Assembly: GCF_900107935.1 (NCBI RefSeq)
Contig: NZ_FNVG01000010.1
Span: 62,001-126,000 of the forward strand
DNA length: 64,000 nucleotides
Reading direction: 5' to 3'
Source of the DNA: Vibrio hangzhouensis
Lineage (GTDB): Bacteria; Pseudomonadota; Gammaproteobacteria; Enterobacterales; Vibrionaceae
How positions within the stretch are numbered: the first letter of the stretch is position 1; each line of letters starts with the position of its first letter. The position numbers were made by a program, and so were the translations under genes. Shown here piece by piece: positions 22,924 through 30,692 of this stretch. The notes under the pieces are model-generated. The model made no database searches. It was not told the DNA's origin and worked only from the letters and a program-made list of their open reading frames with translations.

Positions 22924-23721
22924 ATGTCTGAGAGTCTTCTATTCCATAAAACCTACACGCACCCAACCAGCAAGGAGTGGGTAGTATTTGTTCATGGTGC
23001 AGGTGGCAGTTCAAACATATGGTTTAAACAGATAAGAGCTTACAGAGAGCACTTTAACCTGCTGTTTATTGACTTGCGTGGCCACGGGAAGTCCAATCAG
23101 CTCCTTAAAGACATCATGGCAAATAAGTACACGTTTAAAGATGTCACTATGGACATTGTTCGAGTATTGGATCATCTCAAGATTCAATCAGCTCACTTTG
23201 TCGGTATGTCCCTTGGTACGATCATTGTGCGGAATATTGCAGAGCTGGCGCATTCTCGTGTACGTTCGATGGTGCTGGGCGGAGCGGTAACGCGCTTTAA
23301 TGTCCGCTCTCAAATACTGGTGAAAATTGGTAATCTCAGTAAACACATCATTCCTTACATGTGGCTCTATAGCCTATTCGCCTATATCGTGATGCCTCAG
23401 CGTGGTCAGCGCGAGTCCAGACACTTATTTGTGCGCGAAGCAAAGAAACTGTGTCAGAACGAGTTTAAGCGCTGGTATCGACTTACAACCGAAGTGAATC
23501 CGCTTAATCGTTATTTTAAAGACAGAGAGTTGCCTATTCCGACGCTATACTTGATGGGCGACAAAGATTACATGTTTATTAAACCAGTAAAGGAAATGGT
23601 GGCAGAACATAAATCGAGCCGTTTACTGGAAATCAAGGATTGTGGCCATGTCTGCAATGTGGAACGTCCGGAGGAGTTTAATAAGCACTCCATCGAGTTT
23701 ATTAAGTCAGTGACTCCTTAG
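22924..23721 (+). CDS. Alpha/beta hydrolase
   Basis: A 265-residue soluble hydrolase of unknown substrate. The fold is clear: VVFVHGAGGS (oxyanion-loop region), LRGHGKS, nucleophile S96 in FVGMSLGT, an acid in LMGDKDYMF and the histidine in DCGHVCNVERPEEF, in the order of an alpha/beta-hydrolase catalytic triad. The ATG at 22924 (MSESLL) is preferred to an in-frame TTG three codons upstream. Its 3' end overlaps the convergent DUF2007 gene by 20 bp, leaving no room for a terminator. The substrate cannot be told from the sequence. Confidence 0.82.
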   Translation: MSESLLFHKTYTHPTSKEWVVFVHGAGGSSNIWFKQIRAYREHFNLLFIDLRGHGKSNQLLKDIMANKYTFKDVTMDIVRVLDHLKIQSAHFVGMSLGTIIVRNIAELAHSRVRSMVLGGAVTRFNVRSQILVKIGNLSKHIIPYMWLYSLFAYIVMPQRGQRESRHLFVREAKKLCQNEFKRWYRLTTEVNPLNRYFKDRELPIPTLYLMGDKDYMFIKPVKEMVAEHKSSRLLEIKDCGHVCNVERPEEFNKHSIEFIKSVTP

Positions 23722-24037
23722 GTGGAGCGGGGGTTTGGCAGTTCCAGCACGCGCCAAATTGAGCTTCATTTAACTCATTGCATACCTGACAGATCCATTC
23801 TGGATGCAAACCACGGTGATTGGATTGTTGTTGCCACTCCAGGACAATGGCTTTGGCGAGGACTTTCTGTTCCACATCCAGCAACCAGACGTATGGAAGC
23901 GTGTCTTCATCGAATGGCACTTCTCCCCTCAAACCGAAGACTCCCTCACCGCGAACTTCACACCGAACGCCTTCAGCGCTCAACAGTTGCTGAACGATAT
24001 GCGTTTCGGGTGAATTGCTACCAATAAAGACTTTCAT
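23702..24037 (-). CDS. DUF2007 domain protein with C-terminal zinc ribbon
   Basis: A 111-residue protein. Residues 1-70 resemble the DUF2007 'putative signal transducing' domain (MKVFIGSNSPETHIVQQLLSAEG). The C-terminus holds CQVCNELNEAQFGACWNC, a four-cysteine zinc ribbon of the type seen in RanBP2-like fingers. DUF2007 proteins are thought to bind ligands or sense signals, but no specific role is established. Its ATG follows the TAG stop of the upstream TVP38-family gene directly (TAGATG), so it is translationally coupled to it; the 3' end overlaps the convergent hydrolase. Confidence 0.75.
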   Translation of the reverse strand: MKVFIGSNSPETHIVQQLLSAEGVRCEVRGEGVFGLRGEVPFDEDTLPYVWLLDVEQKVLAKAIVLEWQQQSNHRGLHPEWICQVCNELNEAQFGACWNCQTPAPPKESLT

Positions 24038-24721
24038 CTATTCTTGAACCTGCGGTGCACGAGAAAACTTGGCCATGATCCATTTTGCAATTAACGGGAA
24101 TAGGCCGAGTAGGGCAAACGAAGCGAGAACTGTTGGGGATACAATGCCTGAGAGGCTGTCAATGTTCGCGAGTTGAGTACCGGCGTTGAGATAGACGGCG
24201 GTCCCCGGCAGCATACCTAATTGGCTCACTAAGTAATATCTGGCAACATGAATTGGCGTCAGTCCCATCAACAGGTTAATGAGAAAGAAAGGAAATACCG
24301 GGATCAGCCTGAGTGAAAACAGATAGAATGCACCGTCTTTTTCAACGCCTTTGTTGATGGTGTCTAGTTTTCCACCAAACTTACTCTGTACCCAGTCACG
24401 TAATAAAAATCTGCTGCTTAAGAAGGCTAAGGTAGCTCCTATGGTACTAGCAAAAGAAACTAACAGCAGGCTGGTCCAGAATCCAAATAAGGCGGCACCC
24501 AGCAGGGTCACGACCGCTGCGCCGGGAACCGAAAACGCAGTAATGGCAATGTAAGCAAAGAAATATGTGAGGGCTGCGGCAACAAAATTCTGGTCTATGT
24601 ATTCGCTAAGAGCTGCTTGCTGGGCCTTTGCGTTTTCCAGTGTCAGATACTGGCCGAAGTTCAATGCTAGAAACACAATGATGACGACCAGCAGCAATCC
24701 TAGTAATAATTTCTTGCTCAT
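24038..24721 (-). CDS. TVP38/TMEM64 family inner-membrane protein
   Basis: A 227-residue membrane protein of the DedA/VTT superfamily. It has an N-terminal helix (LLLGLLLVVIIVFLALNFG), then the conserved core with FSVPGAAVVTLLGAALFG and the later RLIPVFPFFLINLLMGL segment that defines the SNARE-associated/VTT domain. Members are implicated in lipid or undecaprenyl-phosphate translocation, but this subfamily has no assigned substrate. It is the promoter-proximal partner of the coupled DUF2007 gene. A tfoY terminator lies between it and tfoY, so it probably has its own promoter in 24722-24790. Confidence 0.82.
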   Translation of the reverse strand: MSKKLLLGLLLVVIIVFLALNFGQYLTLENAKAQQAALSEYIDQNFVAAALTYFFAYIAITAFSVPGAAVVTLLGAALFGFWTSLLLVSFASTIGATLAFLSSRFLLRDWVQSKFGGKLDTINKGVEKDGAFYLFSLRLIPVFPFFLINLLMGLTPIHVARYYLVSQLGMLPGTAVYLNAGTQLANIDSLSGIVSPTVLASFALLGLFPLIAKWIMAKFSRAPQVQE

Positions 24722-24793
24722 GAGTTAATCCTTAAAGGTGACTTTCTATAGTCTAGTAGAAAGGTCAAAGCGCTAATTACTTTCATCATAACC

Positions 24794-24822
24794 AAAAAAA
24801 ATCAGCCAAGCGGCTGATTTTT
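24794..24822 (-). terminator. tfoY terminator
   Basis: Stem AAATCAGCC-AAG-CGGCTGATTT, flanked by A-run on the plus strand (T-run when read from the minus strand), between tfoY and the TVP38-family gene. Confidence 0.88.
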
Positions 24823-24840
24823 CATAGAGAGACGGGTTGA

Positions 24841-25431
24841 CTAGTTAATTAAACTTGCCAGTTCCTCTCTTTTTGTCTGCGGAATGACTGACCAGTGAGT
24901 ACCATTAATGGCGCCCTCTAGTGCCCAGAGCAACTCAAGTCCGACCGTGTTTGAGTGAGTGCGTTGAATCGCTTTGAAAGCTTCAACGGCGCCCTGCTCC
25001 TGAAGGTCATACACTGACTCGATGCCGGCTTTTTTGAGCATACGCTCAGTGGCCAGTCTCAAGTTAGGTAAGTCTTTGAGTCGATTGGGTTTAGTCTCCG
25101 ACTGTTGCACCTTTTCTGTTTTTGCAAACTCTAAAGCGGCTTTGGCATAGTTCAAGATTTGATCTTGATCTTCCCAGCATTCTTCAGGGAGTGCGAAGTA
25201 TTTGGTAACAACAGGAAAGCCACGCTTCTTATAAACGTATGGTTTATAACCAAGTTGTTTAAATTTAGCGATCGTCTGACGGTTAGTTCTGATATGTAAT
25301 TTGTTATTCACTGCTAATGCAAACATGGTATCGTCGACGAAGATACCAAATCCACCAAACATAGAACGAGATTTAACTCTTCCAAGCTGAGCGAACAATT
25401 GCATCGAGTTTTTTAGTATAGGATTGTCCAT
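24841..25431 (-). CDS. tfoY: TfoX/Sxy family regulator, TfoY type
   Basis: A 196-residue protein with an N-terminal TfoX_N domain ([21 protein letters not shown], about 22-42) and a C-terminal TfoX_C domain ([20 protein letters not shown], about 117-136). In Vibrio cholerae the two paralogues are TfoX (chitin-induced competence) and TfoY (VC1722, linked to type VI secretion and motility). I assign TfoY because of the adjacent purR-torD-torR genes, as in V. cholerae, and because a c-di-GMP-I riboswitch lies directly upstream, which is the hallmark of tfoY. The ATG at 25431 has no strong Shine-Dalgarno; GAGA lies 11 nt upstream inside a possible sequestering stem. Confidence 0.92.
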   Translation of the reverse strand: MDNPILKNSMQLFAQLGRVKSRSMFGGFGIFVDDTMFALAVNNKLHIRTNRQTIAKFKQLGYKPYVYKKRGFPVVTKYFALPEECWEDQDQILNYAKAALEFAKTEKVQQSETKPNRLKDLPNLRLATERMLKKAGIESVYDLQEQGAVEAFKAIQRTHSNTVGLELLWALEGAINGTHWSVIPQTKREELASLIN

Positions 25432-25442
25432 GCTTATTTTTT

Positions 25443-25483
25443 TCTCGGTGTTATTGATTGTGTCACCAGAATCAGGTCCGAGA
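25443..25483 (-). promoter_or_regulatory. Possible ribosome-site sequestering stem of the tfoY expression platform
   Basis: On the minus strand TCTCGG (25478-25483) can pair exactly with CCGAGA (25443-25448), which contains the only purine-rich GAGA near the tfoY start. There is no U-run after any stem below the riboswitch, so translational rather than transcriptional control is more likely. Pairing is seen in the sequence; the regulatory role is inferred. Confidence 0.4.
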
Positions 25484-25544
25484 GTTTAGCAAACGGGTGT
25501 CAGCTCTCTGTTAAGATTACCCTAAAAGAGCGCTAATACCTTTG

Positions 25545-25634
25545 CCATCGGTAACCCCGCTACCTATCAAAAAAAATTTGGTTTAGGCCGGTGGCTTTGC
25601 GTCCCACCCTTTCAAGTGGTTTGCCCTGTGCGTG
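25545..25634 (-). promoter_or_regulatory. Cyclic di-GMP-I (GEMM-I) riboswitch upstream of tfoY
   Basis: Read on the minus strand it starts CACGCACAGGGCAAACC, has a stem capped by a GAAA tetraloop (CCACU-UGAAAG-GGUGG), then GGGACGCAAAGCC, CACCGGCCTAAACC, a variable U-rich hairpin (CAAA/UUUG) and the closing AGGTAGCGGGGTTACCGATGG region (spread over 25545-25566). These blocks match what I recall of the V. cholerae Vc2 aptamer nearly base for base, differing mainly in the second hairpin. The tetraloop and its receptor (CCTAA...TAGG) are both present. It lies 113 nt upstream of the tfoY start. In V. cholerae this aptamer controls TfoY production by c-di-GMP. Confidence 0.95.
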
Positions 25635-25779
25635 ACATCAATAGAATAAATGAAAAACGTACAAATCTATGACGGTTCAATCGTAAAAGTGTGACATTGC
25701 TTCAAATAATCGCTCGGGATTTGTGCTTGAGCGTATGTCGAATCAAACAATAAGCGATGAGTTTTATTGGATGGGGATC
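25635..25779 (-). promoter_or_regulatory. tfoY promoter region
   Basis: The 145 bp between the riboswitch and the purR terminator must hold at least one tfoY promoter. I see an AT-rich stretch but no -35/-10 pair strong enough to name, and no exact CRP site. Nothing else is visible. Confidence 0.35.
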
Positions 25780-25810
25780 AAAAAAAAGTGCCGTATACGG
25801 CACTTTTTTT
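25780..25810 (-). terminator. purR terminator
   Basis: AAAGTGCCG-TATA-CGGCACTTT, a 9-bp stem flanked by A-run and T-run, directly adjoining the purR stop codon on the minus strand. Confidence 0.92.
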
Positions 25811-25814
25811 AAAA

Positions 25815-26819
25815 CTAGGTGATTTTTTTGACAGAATCACGTTCTACAACTTCGGGGTGCATTTCGAAAATGCGTTTTTCGTGACCTTTATCTTTGATTC
25901 TTTCTAGAAGAATCTCAAAAGCATTCTTACCGACACGGCGTTTTGGCTGGTGAATGGTTGTCAATGGTGGTGAGAAATATTCTGCCAGTTCAATATTGTC
26001 GTAACCAATGACCGAGATGTCTTCAGGTACATTTACACCGAGTTGTTGAAGGCGACTCATCAATCCCAATGCCATTGTATCGTTGAAGCAGAAAATCGCA
26101 GTTGGACGATCTTCCATCGCTGCGATTCTGTTGGCGGCGATCACTGCAGTGTCACACTCGAAATTACCTTCGAGGATGCGGTCCTCTTTCATCTCGATTC
26201 CGGCTTCTGCCAGAGCACGTTTATAACCAACGATACGCTCCTGACAAACGGCTTTTTCCAGATGGCCACTCAGGCAGGCAATATCAGTATGGCCATTCTC
26301 GATAAGGAATTTCGTTGCCAGATAGCCACCTTCTTCAGAGTTGTCGATGATCTTGTCCGCTTGAGAGCTTTCTGGGCCCCAGTCCATAATAACTTTAGGA
26401 ATATCAGACTGGCGGTCCAACATTTCCAGCAGCTCCTCAGTGAGATCCGAACACATGACCAGAATGCCGTCGACGCGCTTTTCGGCAAGCATGCGAATAT
26501 AGTCTCTTTGTTTCTCGTAAACACCACCAGTGTTACACAGGATCAAAGTGTAACCCTGACGGTAGCAATAGCTTTCTACACCATCAATCACTTCTGAAAA
26601 AAACAGGTTGGTTGATTGAGTAACCAGCATACCGATGGTCTTGGTAGAGTTGCACTTCAGACTACGGGCAACGGCACTAGGTGCATAATTCAGTTCGTCG
26701 ACAGCTGCCATGACTTTCTCTTGCGTGGCTTCTGCTACAAAACGAGTTTTGTTGATAACGTGAGAAACAGTGGTCGTAGAAACGCCGGCTAGGCGGGCGA
26801 CATCTTTAATTGTTGCCAT
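25815..26819 (-). CDS. purR: Purine repressor PurR
   Basis: LacI-family repressor that, with hypoxanthine or guanine as corepressor, binds Pur boxes before purine synthesis genes. The 334 residues have the N-terminal helix-turn-helix [21 protein letters not shown] and the hinge [12 protein letters not shown], followed by a periplasmic-binding-protein-like effector domain ([20 protein letters not shown]). These match E. coli PurR closely. The gene is monocistronic, with its own terminator and a Pur-box-like site (26881-26896) about 70 bp upstream of the start, consistent with autoregulation. Confidence 0.96.
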   Translation of the reverse strand: MATIKDVARLAGVSTTTVSHVINKTRFVAEATQEKVMAAVDELNYAPSAVARSLKCNSTKTIGMLVTQSTNLFFSEVIDGVESYCYRQGYTLILCNTGGVYEKQRDYIRMLAEKRVDGILVMCSDLTEELLEMLDRQSDIPKVIMDWGPESSQADKIIDNSEEGGYLATKFLIENGHTDIACLSGHLEKAVCQERIVGYKRALAEAGIEMKEDRILEGNFECDTAVIAANRIAAMEDRPTAIFCFNDTMALGLMSRLQQLGVNVPEDISVIGYDNIELAEYFSPPLTTIHQPKRRVGKNAFEILLERIKDKGHEKRIFEMHPEVVERDSVKKIT

Positions 26820-27142
26820 AGCTATATCCTATTAGTCGCGGCTTGCTTATATGTAGAGTATACCGCTTCGAATTGAGTGACCTCAAACGTTTGCTTCGCA
26901 AGAAGCCAGACAAAGCGAGATCGACTGTATTGTGCATTCCGAATGATAAAAACCGCTTTTGCGAAGGCCTGGCTTAATAATGTCTTTATTATAAATAGCG
27001 AACGCGAAAACGGATTTTACATTTAAACGGCGGATTGTAGACGCACCACAAGGCACAAGCAATCACTTATACAACAAAATTATAGATAAGGCGCATTTTT
27101 GCTCATCTGATGTAAGAGAGCCAGAGCATACGCCTGAACTAT
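26820..27142. promoter_or_regulatory. Region between purR and the torD 3' end
   Basis: A 323-bp gap holding the purR promoter and Pur box, a second Pur-like half-site (GCGAAAACG near 27004) and a small CGC-TTTT-GCG palindrome near 26954. No gene, RNA or terminator with a clear T-run was found. Confidence 0.4.
26881..26896. promoter_or_regulatory. PurR box upstream of purR
   Basis: The minus-strand 16-mer AAGCAAACGTTTGAGG agrees with the Pur-box consensus ACGCAAACGTTTTCGT at about 13 positions if G is allowed at position 13; its CAAACGTTTG centre is a perfect palindrome. It lies 62-77 bp upstream of the purR start codon, where autoregulation would act. A second, weaker half-site (GCGAAAACG, 27004-27012) is further upstream. 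Confidence 0.65.
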
Positions 27143-27796
27143 TTAGGCTTGATCACCTTTTAGGTAGGTCAGATCCAAGCGGATAAATGCTTCTAATAAT
27201 CTTGCTGCCGCTGCATAAAAGCCAAATTCATCATGCTGTTGGCATTTAGTGACAAATTGGGGCACCCATGAAAGTAAAAAACCTTCGATGAAGCGAGCTT
27301 GCTCCTCGAATGCTCTGTTCATATGAGCTTCTGCTTCGAGTTCGTTGGAACGGATAATCAGGTTGCCTAAAAAATCCAGTTCGATAGCGAGGTGGTCTGC
27401 GGGTTCATTTAAATTCTCATCAACCGCAATGCTGTGTTTACTGAGCAACTCAGCCATCTCTTGAGCAGGCTTATCATTGAGCAGGCCAGACTCACCGATG
27501 TACATGGAAGCGTAGGGTAGTGCACCATGTTTGTCGGTTTTCAGGAACAAGTCACAGAAATCCGCTGAAAGTTCCAGTTGAGCATCTTCCCGAACCTGAA
27601 GTCTATTTAACGCATCGACGAGACTTTCGATAGCCTGTGTCAGTGTGGCGTTTTCCCCGAGTCCGGTTAAGAACGCACGAATTTCCGGACTGTGGTATTT
27701 GTCCAGTTCTTCGGTTGTCAGTTCTTTAGCAAACAGGCTTGATAGCCACCAATATATTTCTGCGCGTTGTTCATTAAATGCTTTGATTTCTTGCAT
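27143..27796 (-). CDS. torD: TorD family chaperone for molybdoenzyme maturation
   Basis: Cytoplasmic chaperone that binds the twin-arginine signal of TMAO reductase TorA and helps insert the molybdenum cofactor. The 217-residue all-helical protein starts [23 protein letters not shown] and contains [20 protein letters not shown] and [13 protein letters not shown], the latter being the EPxDHxxxEL-type motif of the TorD/DmsD family. The ATG at 27796 is chosen from a longer open frame because upstream residues are not family-like. It is divergent from torR, and no torA or torC is in the window. Confidence 0.9.
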   Translation of the reverse strand: MQEIKAFNEQRAEIYWWLSSLFAKELTTEELDKYHSPEIRAFLTGLGENATLTQAIESLVDALNRLQVREDAQLELSADFCDLFLKTDKHGALPYASMYIGESGLLNDKPAQEMAELLSKHSIAVDENLNEPADHLAIELDFLGNLIIRSNELEAEAHMNRAFEEQARFIEGFLLSWVPQFVTKCQQHDEFGFYAAAARLLEAFIRLDLTYLKGDQA

Positions 27797-28032
27797 TTTT
27801 GTTATCTCCAAAAGTGATATCACTATTTTAGCCAATAAAGATGAACAACAGTAATTATAGATATGAAAAAACATATCCAGTTGTGAAAGAAAATGAATAA
27901 AAAGAAGGGGTTGGGGGGGTAATTTATCGTGAGATTTAGTTGCATATCCGGAGCTGAAGTTGGATTTGTTTTGAATCAAGAAAACACACATTTTCTTCAA
28001 AACGACGCAATGTGCGCTAGAATTGTGACTAA

Positions 28033-28042
28033 TTATGAATAG
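28033..28042 (-). promoter_or_regulatory. Candidate TorR box between torD and torR
   Basis: The minus-strand decamer CTATTCATAA matches the E. coli tor box CTGTTCATAT at 8 of 10 positions. It lies about 35 bp upstream of the torR start in the divergent region where TorR autoregulates in E. coli. Only one clear copy is seen, whereas functional regions usually carry several. Confidence 0.3.
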
Positions 28043-28076
28043 AATGGCATGGTCATTAGAGATTGAGAATAAAGAC

Positions 28077-28787
28077 ATGAAATATCACGTATTGGTAGTG
28101 GAAGATGATGTCGTTACTCGCAGTAAGCTTGTCGGCTATTTTGAAAGCGAAGGTTATTTAGTGAGTGAAGCAGAGAGCGGTGAGCAAATGCGCCAGATCC
28201 TTCAGGAATCGAGCATTGATCTCGTCATGCTGGATATCAACCTTCCTGGCGAAGATGGCTTGATGCTAACACGTGAGCTGAGAAGCCAGTCAGACATCGG
28301 CATTATTCTTGTCACCGGACGTACGGATAGTATTGATCGTATTGTCGGGCTCGAAATGGGTGCGGATGACTATGTGACTAAGCCGTTTGAGCTACGAGAG
28401 CTGCTGGTTCGTGTTAAGAACCTGCTTTGGCGCATTTCCCTTGCGAGAAAACAGCCCGTAGTAGAACAGGATGTGCAGAATGAAAATCTTATCTTCTTTA
28501 GTGACTGGGTGTTTGATAAGCAGCGTCGTTCACTGAGCAATAATGGTGAACCAGTCAAATTAACAAAAGCAGAATACGAACTGTTGGTTGCGTTGTCGGC
28601 CTACCCAAATCAAGTGCTTAGCCGTGAGCGTATCCTAAACATGATTAGCCATCGGGTCGATGCGCCTAATGATCGAACCATTGATGTATTGATTCGTCGA
28701 ATGCGCGCTAAAATGGAATCGGACCCTAAAAACCCACAAATCTTTATTACGGTTCACGGCGAAGGGTACATGTTCGCAGGCGACTGA
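28077..28787 (+). CDS. torR: Two-component response regulator TorR
   Basis: OmpR-type regulator responding to TMAO via the sensor TorS. The 236 residues have a receiver domain with acidic VVEDD, phospho-acceptor D53 in [12 protein letters not shown] and K102 in VTKPFE, then a winged-helix domain ending [15 protein letters not shown]...GEGYMF. The segment [17 protein letters not shown]...[15 protein letters not shown] is TorR-like and distinguishes it from the related ArcA. The ATG at 28077 ([11 protein letters not shown]) is chosen over one 14 codons upstream. The partner torS is not in the window; divergent torD supports the name. Confidence 0.9.
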   Translation: MKYHVLVVEDDVVTRSKLVGYFESEGYLVSEAESGEQMRQILQESSIDLVMLDINLPGEDGLMLTRELRSQSDIGIILVTGRTDSIDRIVGLEMGADDYVTKPFELRELLVRVKNLLWRISLARKQPVVEQDVQNENLIFFSDWVFDKQRRSLSNNGEPVKLTKAEYELLVALSAYPNQVLSRERILNMISHRVDAPNDRTIDVLIRRMRAKMESDPKNPQIFITVHGEGYMFAGD

Positions 28788-28805
28788 TTGTTTTAGTTGT
28801 CGAAT

Positions 28806-28842
28806 AAAAGCCAGACCATCTTTTGACGGGCTGGCTTTTTTA
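28806..28842 (+). terminator. torR terminator
   Basis: AAAAGCCAG...CTGGCTTTTT stem with a 17-nt interior and T-run, about 20 bp after the torR stop. Confidence 0.8.
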
Positions 28843-28899
28843 ATGGTTTATTTACCACAGACGTTATTCAGGTAATGAGTGGCGTCGCAAGCAGAAGAA

Positions 28900-29784
28900 C
28901 TATTGAGAGGGGACAGGCTCTTCCGGAGCGAGTTCGGCTTCCAGATCTTCGACAGTCACCTTATCGGATACCTGTGGTTGTTCCAGTTCGGATACGACAG
29001 GTAGGAATTCCTGATTGCCCTCATTTGCGACCCAGTCTCGTAGACCCTGCCAAATTTGCCCCATGGTTTCGTGCCAATAGCGTTCGGTCTGCTCAAGGTA
29101 ACGTGATTGAGGAGTATACTTTTGCCAGGCTTGATCAATTTCCTTCTGCGCCAGGAAGTTGGTTGGTGCAGGGTACGGAGACAGCCCGGCAGACTCGAAC
29201 TCATTCATCGCTCGCTTCATATGACTTGCTGATGTAACCAGAACAAGTTTTTTACTCTGCACGAAAGCGGCAGCTTGCCTCGCTTCTTCCCAGGTGTCTT
29301 TGGCAGTCTCAAGTAGAATGATATCAGGTTTTGAAACGCCTAATGCCAGTGCCACTTTTGCCATCACACGGGCGTGGCTTACATCGGTTCCACCAGCATA
29401 GCCTGACAAAATGAGCTTAGCGCCAGGATACATGCGTAATATGCGTATTCCTTCTGACAATCTCATTAGTGAAGCGCGACTCAGTTCTGAGGTGGGAGGG
29501 ACTTGGTCATCCACGACATGACCACCGCCTAAAACCATGACATAGTCGATGGTCTCATTAATGGGGAGAAACGCACTGTACTGGCGCTCAAGTGGCATAA
29601 GCAAGCGACTTGACAAAGGTTGGAAAGAAATAAGAAATGTCCCACACAGAGAGACAAGAATAATCAGGCTTCCTAGCTTACGGCGCGCCGTAAACATAAT
29701 GAGAATCAAGCCCAAGAAGCCAAGGATTAACATGGCAGGCAAAGGCATTAGTAAGGAAGACACGACCTTTTTCAGCTCAAACAT
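28900..29784 (-). CDS. elyC: Envelope biogenesis factor ElyC (DUF218)
   Basis: Inner-membrane protein with a periplasmic DUF218/SanA-type domain; in E. coli (YcbC) it is needed for peptidoglycan synthesis at low temperature and affects use of the undecaprenyl carrier. The 294 residues have two N-terminal helices (LPAMLILGFLGLILIMF and LGSLIILVSLCGTFLIS) and the DUF218 core with YVMVLGGGHVVD, LILSGYAGG, ETAKDTWEEA and LVTSASHMKRA. The ATG at 29784 (MFELKKVVSSLLMP) is preferred over an upstream in-frame start. As in E. coli it is divergent from cmoM-mukFEB. Confidence 0.92.
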   Translation of the reverse strand: MFELKKVVSSLLMPLPAMLILGFLGLILIMFTARRKLGSLIILVSLCGTFLISFQPLSSRLLMPLERQYSAFLPINETIDYVMVLGGGHVVDDQVPPTSELSRASLMRLSEGIRILRMYPGAKLILSGYAGGTDVSHARVMAKVALALGVSKPDIILLETAKDTWEEARQAAAFVQSKKLVLVTSASHMKRAMNEFESAGLSPYPAPTNFLAQKEIDQAWQKYTPQSRYLEQTERYWHETMGQIWQGLRDWVANEGNQEFLPVVSELEQPQVSDKVTVEDLEAELAPEEPVPSQ

Positions 29785-29901
29785 AGAATAATAGTCCGAA
29801 AAAACACCACTTAACGCTAAAAAAGGGAGTTGACCCTTTATTCCTGTCACTTATATGACAGAATAGCTGTACGACTGGTTATCTTAACTTAATAAACCGT
29901 G

Positions 29902-30681
29902 ATGCAAGACCGAAATTTCGACGATATCGCCCACAAATTTGCAAAAAATATTTACGGCTCTGAAAAGGGAGAAATTCGCCAAACCATTGTTTGGGAAGAC
30001 TTAACCCAAGCTCTTGCCGAGTTGGATGATACTAGAAAAACGTTGCAAGTTTTAGATGCAGGAGGGGGTTTAGGGCAAGTTTCTCAACGAATTGCCGAGC
30101 GAGGGCACAGTATTACATTGTGTGACCTCTCTTCTGAAATGCTCAAACTAGCAAAAGCAGATGTTGAAAAAAATGGCCTACTCTCGCAATATCGCTGGAT
30201 TCATAGTCCGGTACAGCGTATTGCAGAGCACATGCAGCAGCCTGTGAATCTGATGTTGTTTCATGCCGTAATGGAATGGTTAGCGGATCCCAGACCAGCG
30301 CTTGAAGCGGTATTAGCTCAAGTGAAACCCGGTGGTATCGCTTCTGTCATGTTTTACAACCATCATGGCTTAGTGTTCAAAAATGTTATATGTGGCAATA
30401 TCCCCCACGTGTTAGAGGGTATGCCGCATAGAAAAAGATTTAAGCTTCAGCCTCAAAAGGGTCTGAAGCCAGAGGAAGTGTATCAGTGGATTGAAGACGC
30501 CGGATTTGAAATATGTGGTAAATCCGGTATTCGTTCGTTCAGTGATTACATCGGCAATATGCAGTACATGGGAGAGTACACCGCAGAGGATGTGCTTAAA
30601 ATTGAGCAACAACTGTGTCGTCAAGAACCGTATCTCTCCATGGGCCGATACATTCATGTATGGGCCAGGAAAAAACAATAA
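29902..30681 (+). CDS. cmoM: tRNA 5-carboxymethoxyuridine methyltransferase CmoM
   Basis: SAM-dependent methyltransferase (formerly SmtA) that methylates cmo5U at the wobble position of certain tRNAs. The 259 residues open [19 protein letters not shown] and have motif [34 protein letters not shown] and the ending [16 protein letters not shown], all close to E. coli CmoM. A GTG lies directly before the ATG at 29902 and could be the true start (adding one residue). It is 11 bp before mukF and is the first gene of cmoM-mukFEB, the order found in E. coli. Confidence 0.94.
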   Translation: MQDRNFDDIAHKFAKNIYGSEKGEIRQTIVWEDLTQALAELDDTRKTLQVLDAGGGLGQVSQRIAERGHSITLCDLSSEMLKLAKADVEKNGLLSQYRWIHSPVQRIAEHMQQPVNLMLFHAVMEWLADPRPALEAVLAQVKPGGIASVMFYNHHGLVFKNVICGNIPHVLEGMPHRKRFKLQPQKGLKPEEVYQWIEDAGFEICGKSGIRSFSDYIGNMQYMGEYTAEDVLKIEQQLCRQEPYLSMGRYIHVWARKKQ

Positions 30682-30692
30682 CAGGAAAGACC

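Noticed and set aside
26043..26597. 184-codon open frame antisense to purR
   Set aside because: It is the shadow of a well-conserved gene, has no ribosome site and encodes low-complexity, cysteine- and phenylalanine-rich sequence unlike a real protein.
27315..27324. Exact tor box CTGTTCATAT
   Set aside because: It lies inside the torD coding sequence, 480 bp into the gene, encodes conserved residues and is a single copy; chance is the simplest explanation.
27900..27922. G-rich tract (GGGG-TT-GGGGGGG) upstream of torR as a possible G-quadruplex
   Set aside because: Only two G-runs are present; a stable quadruplex needs four.
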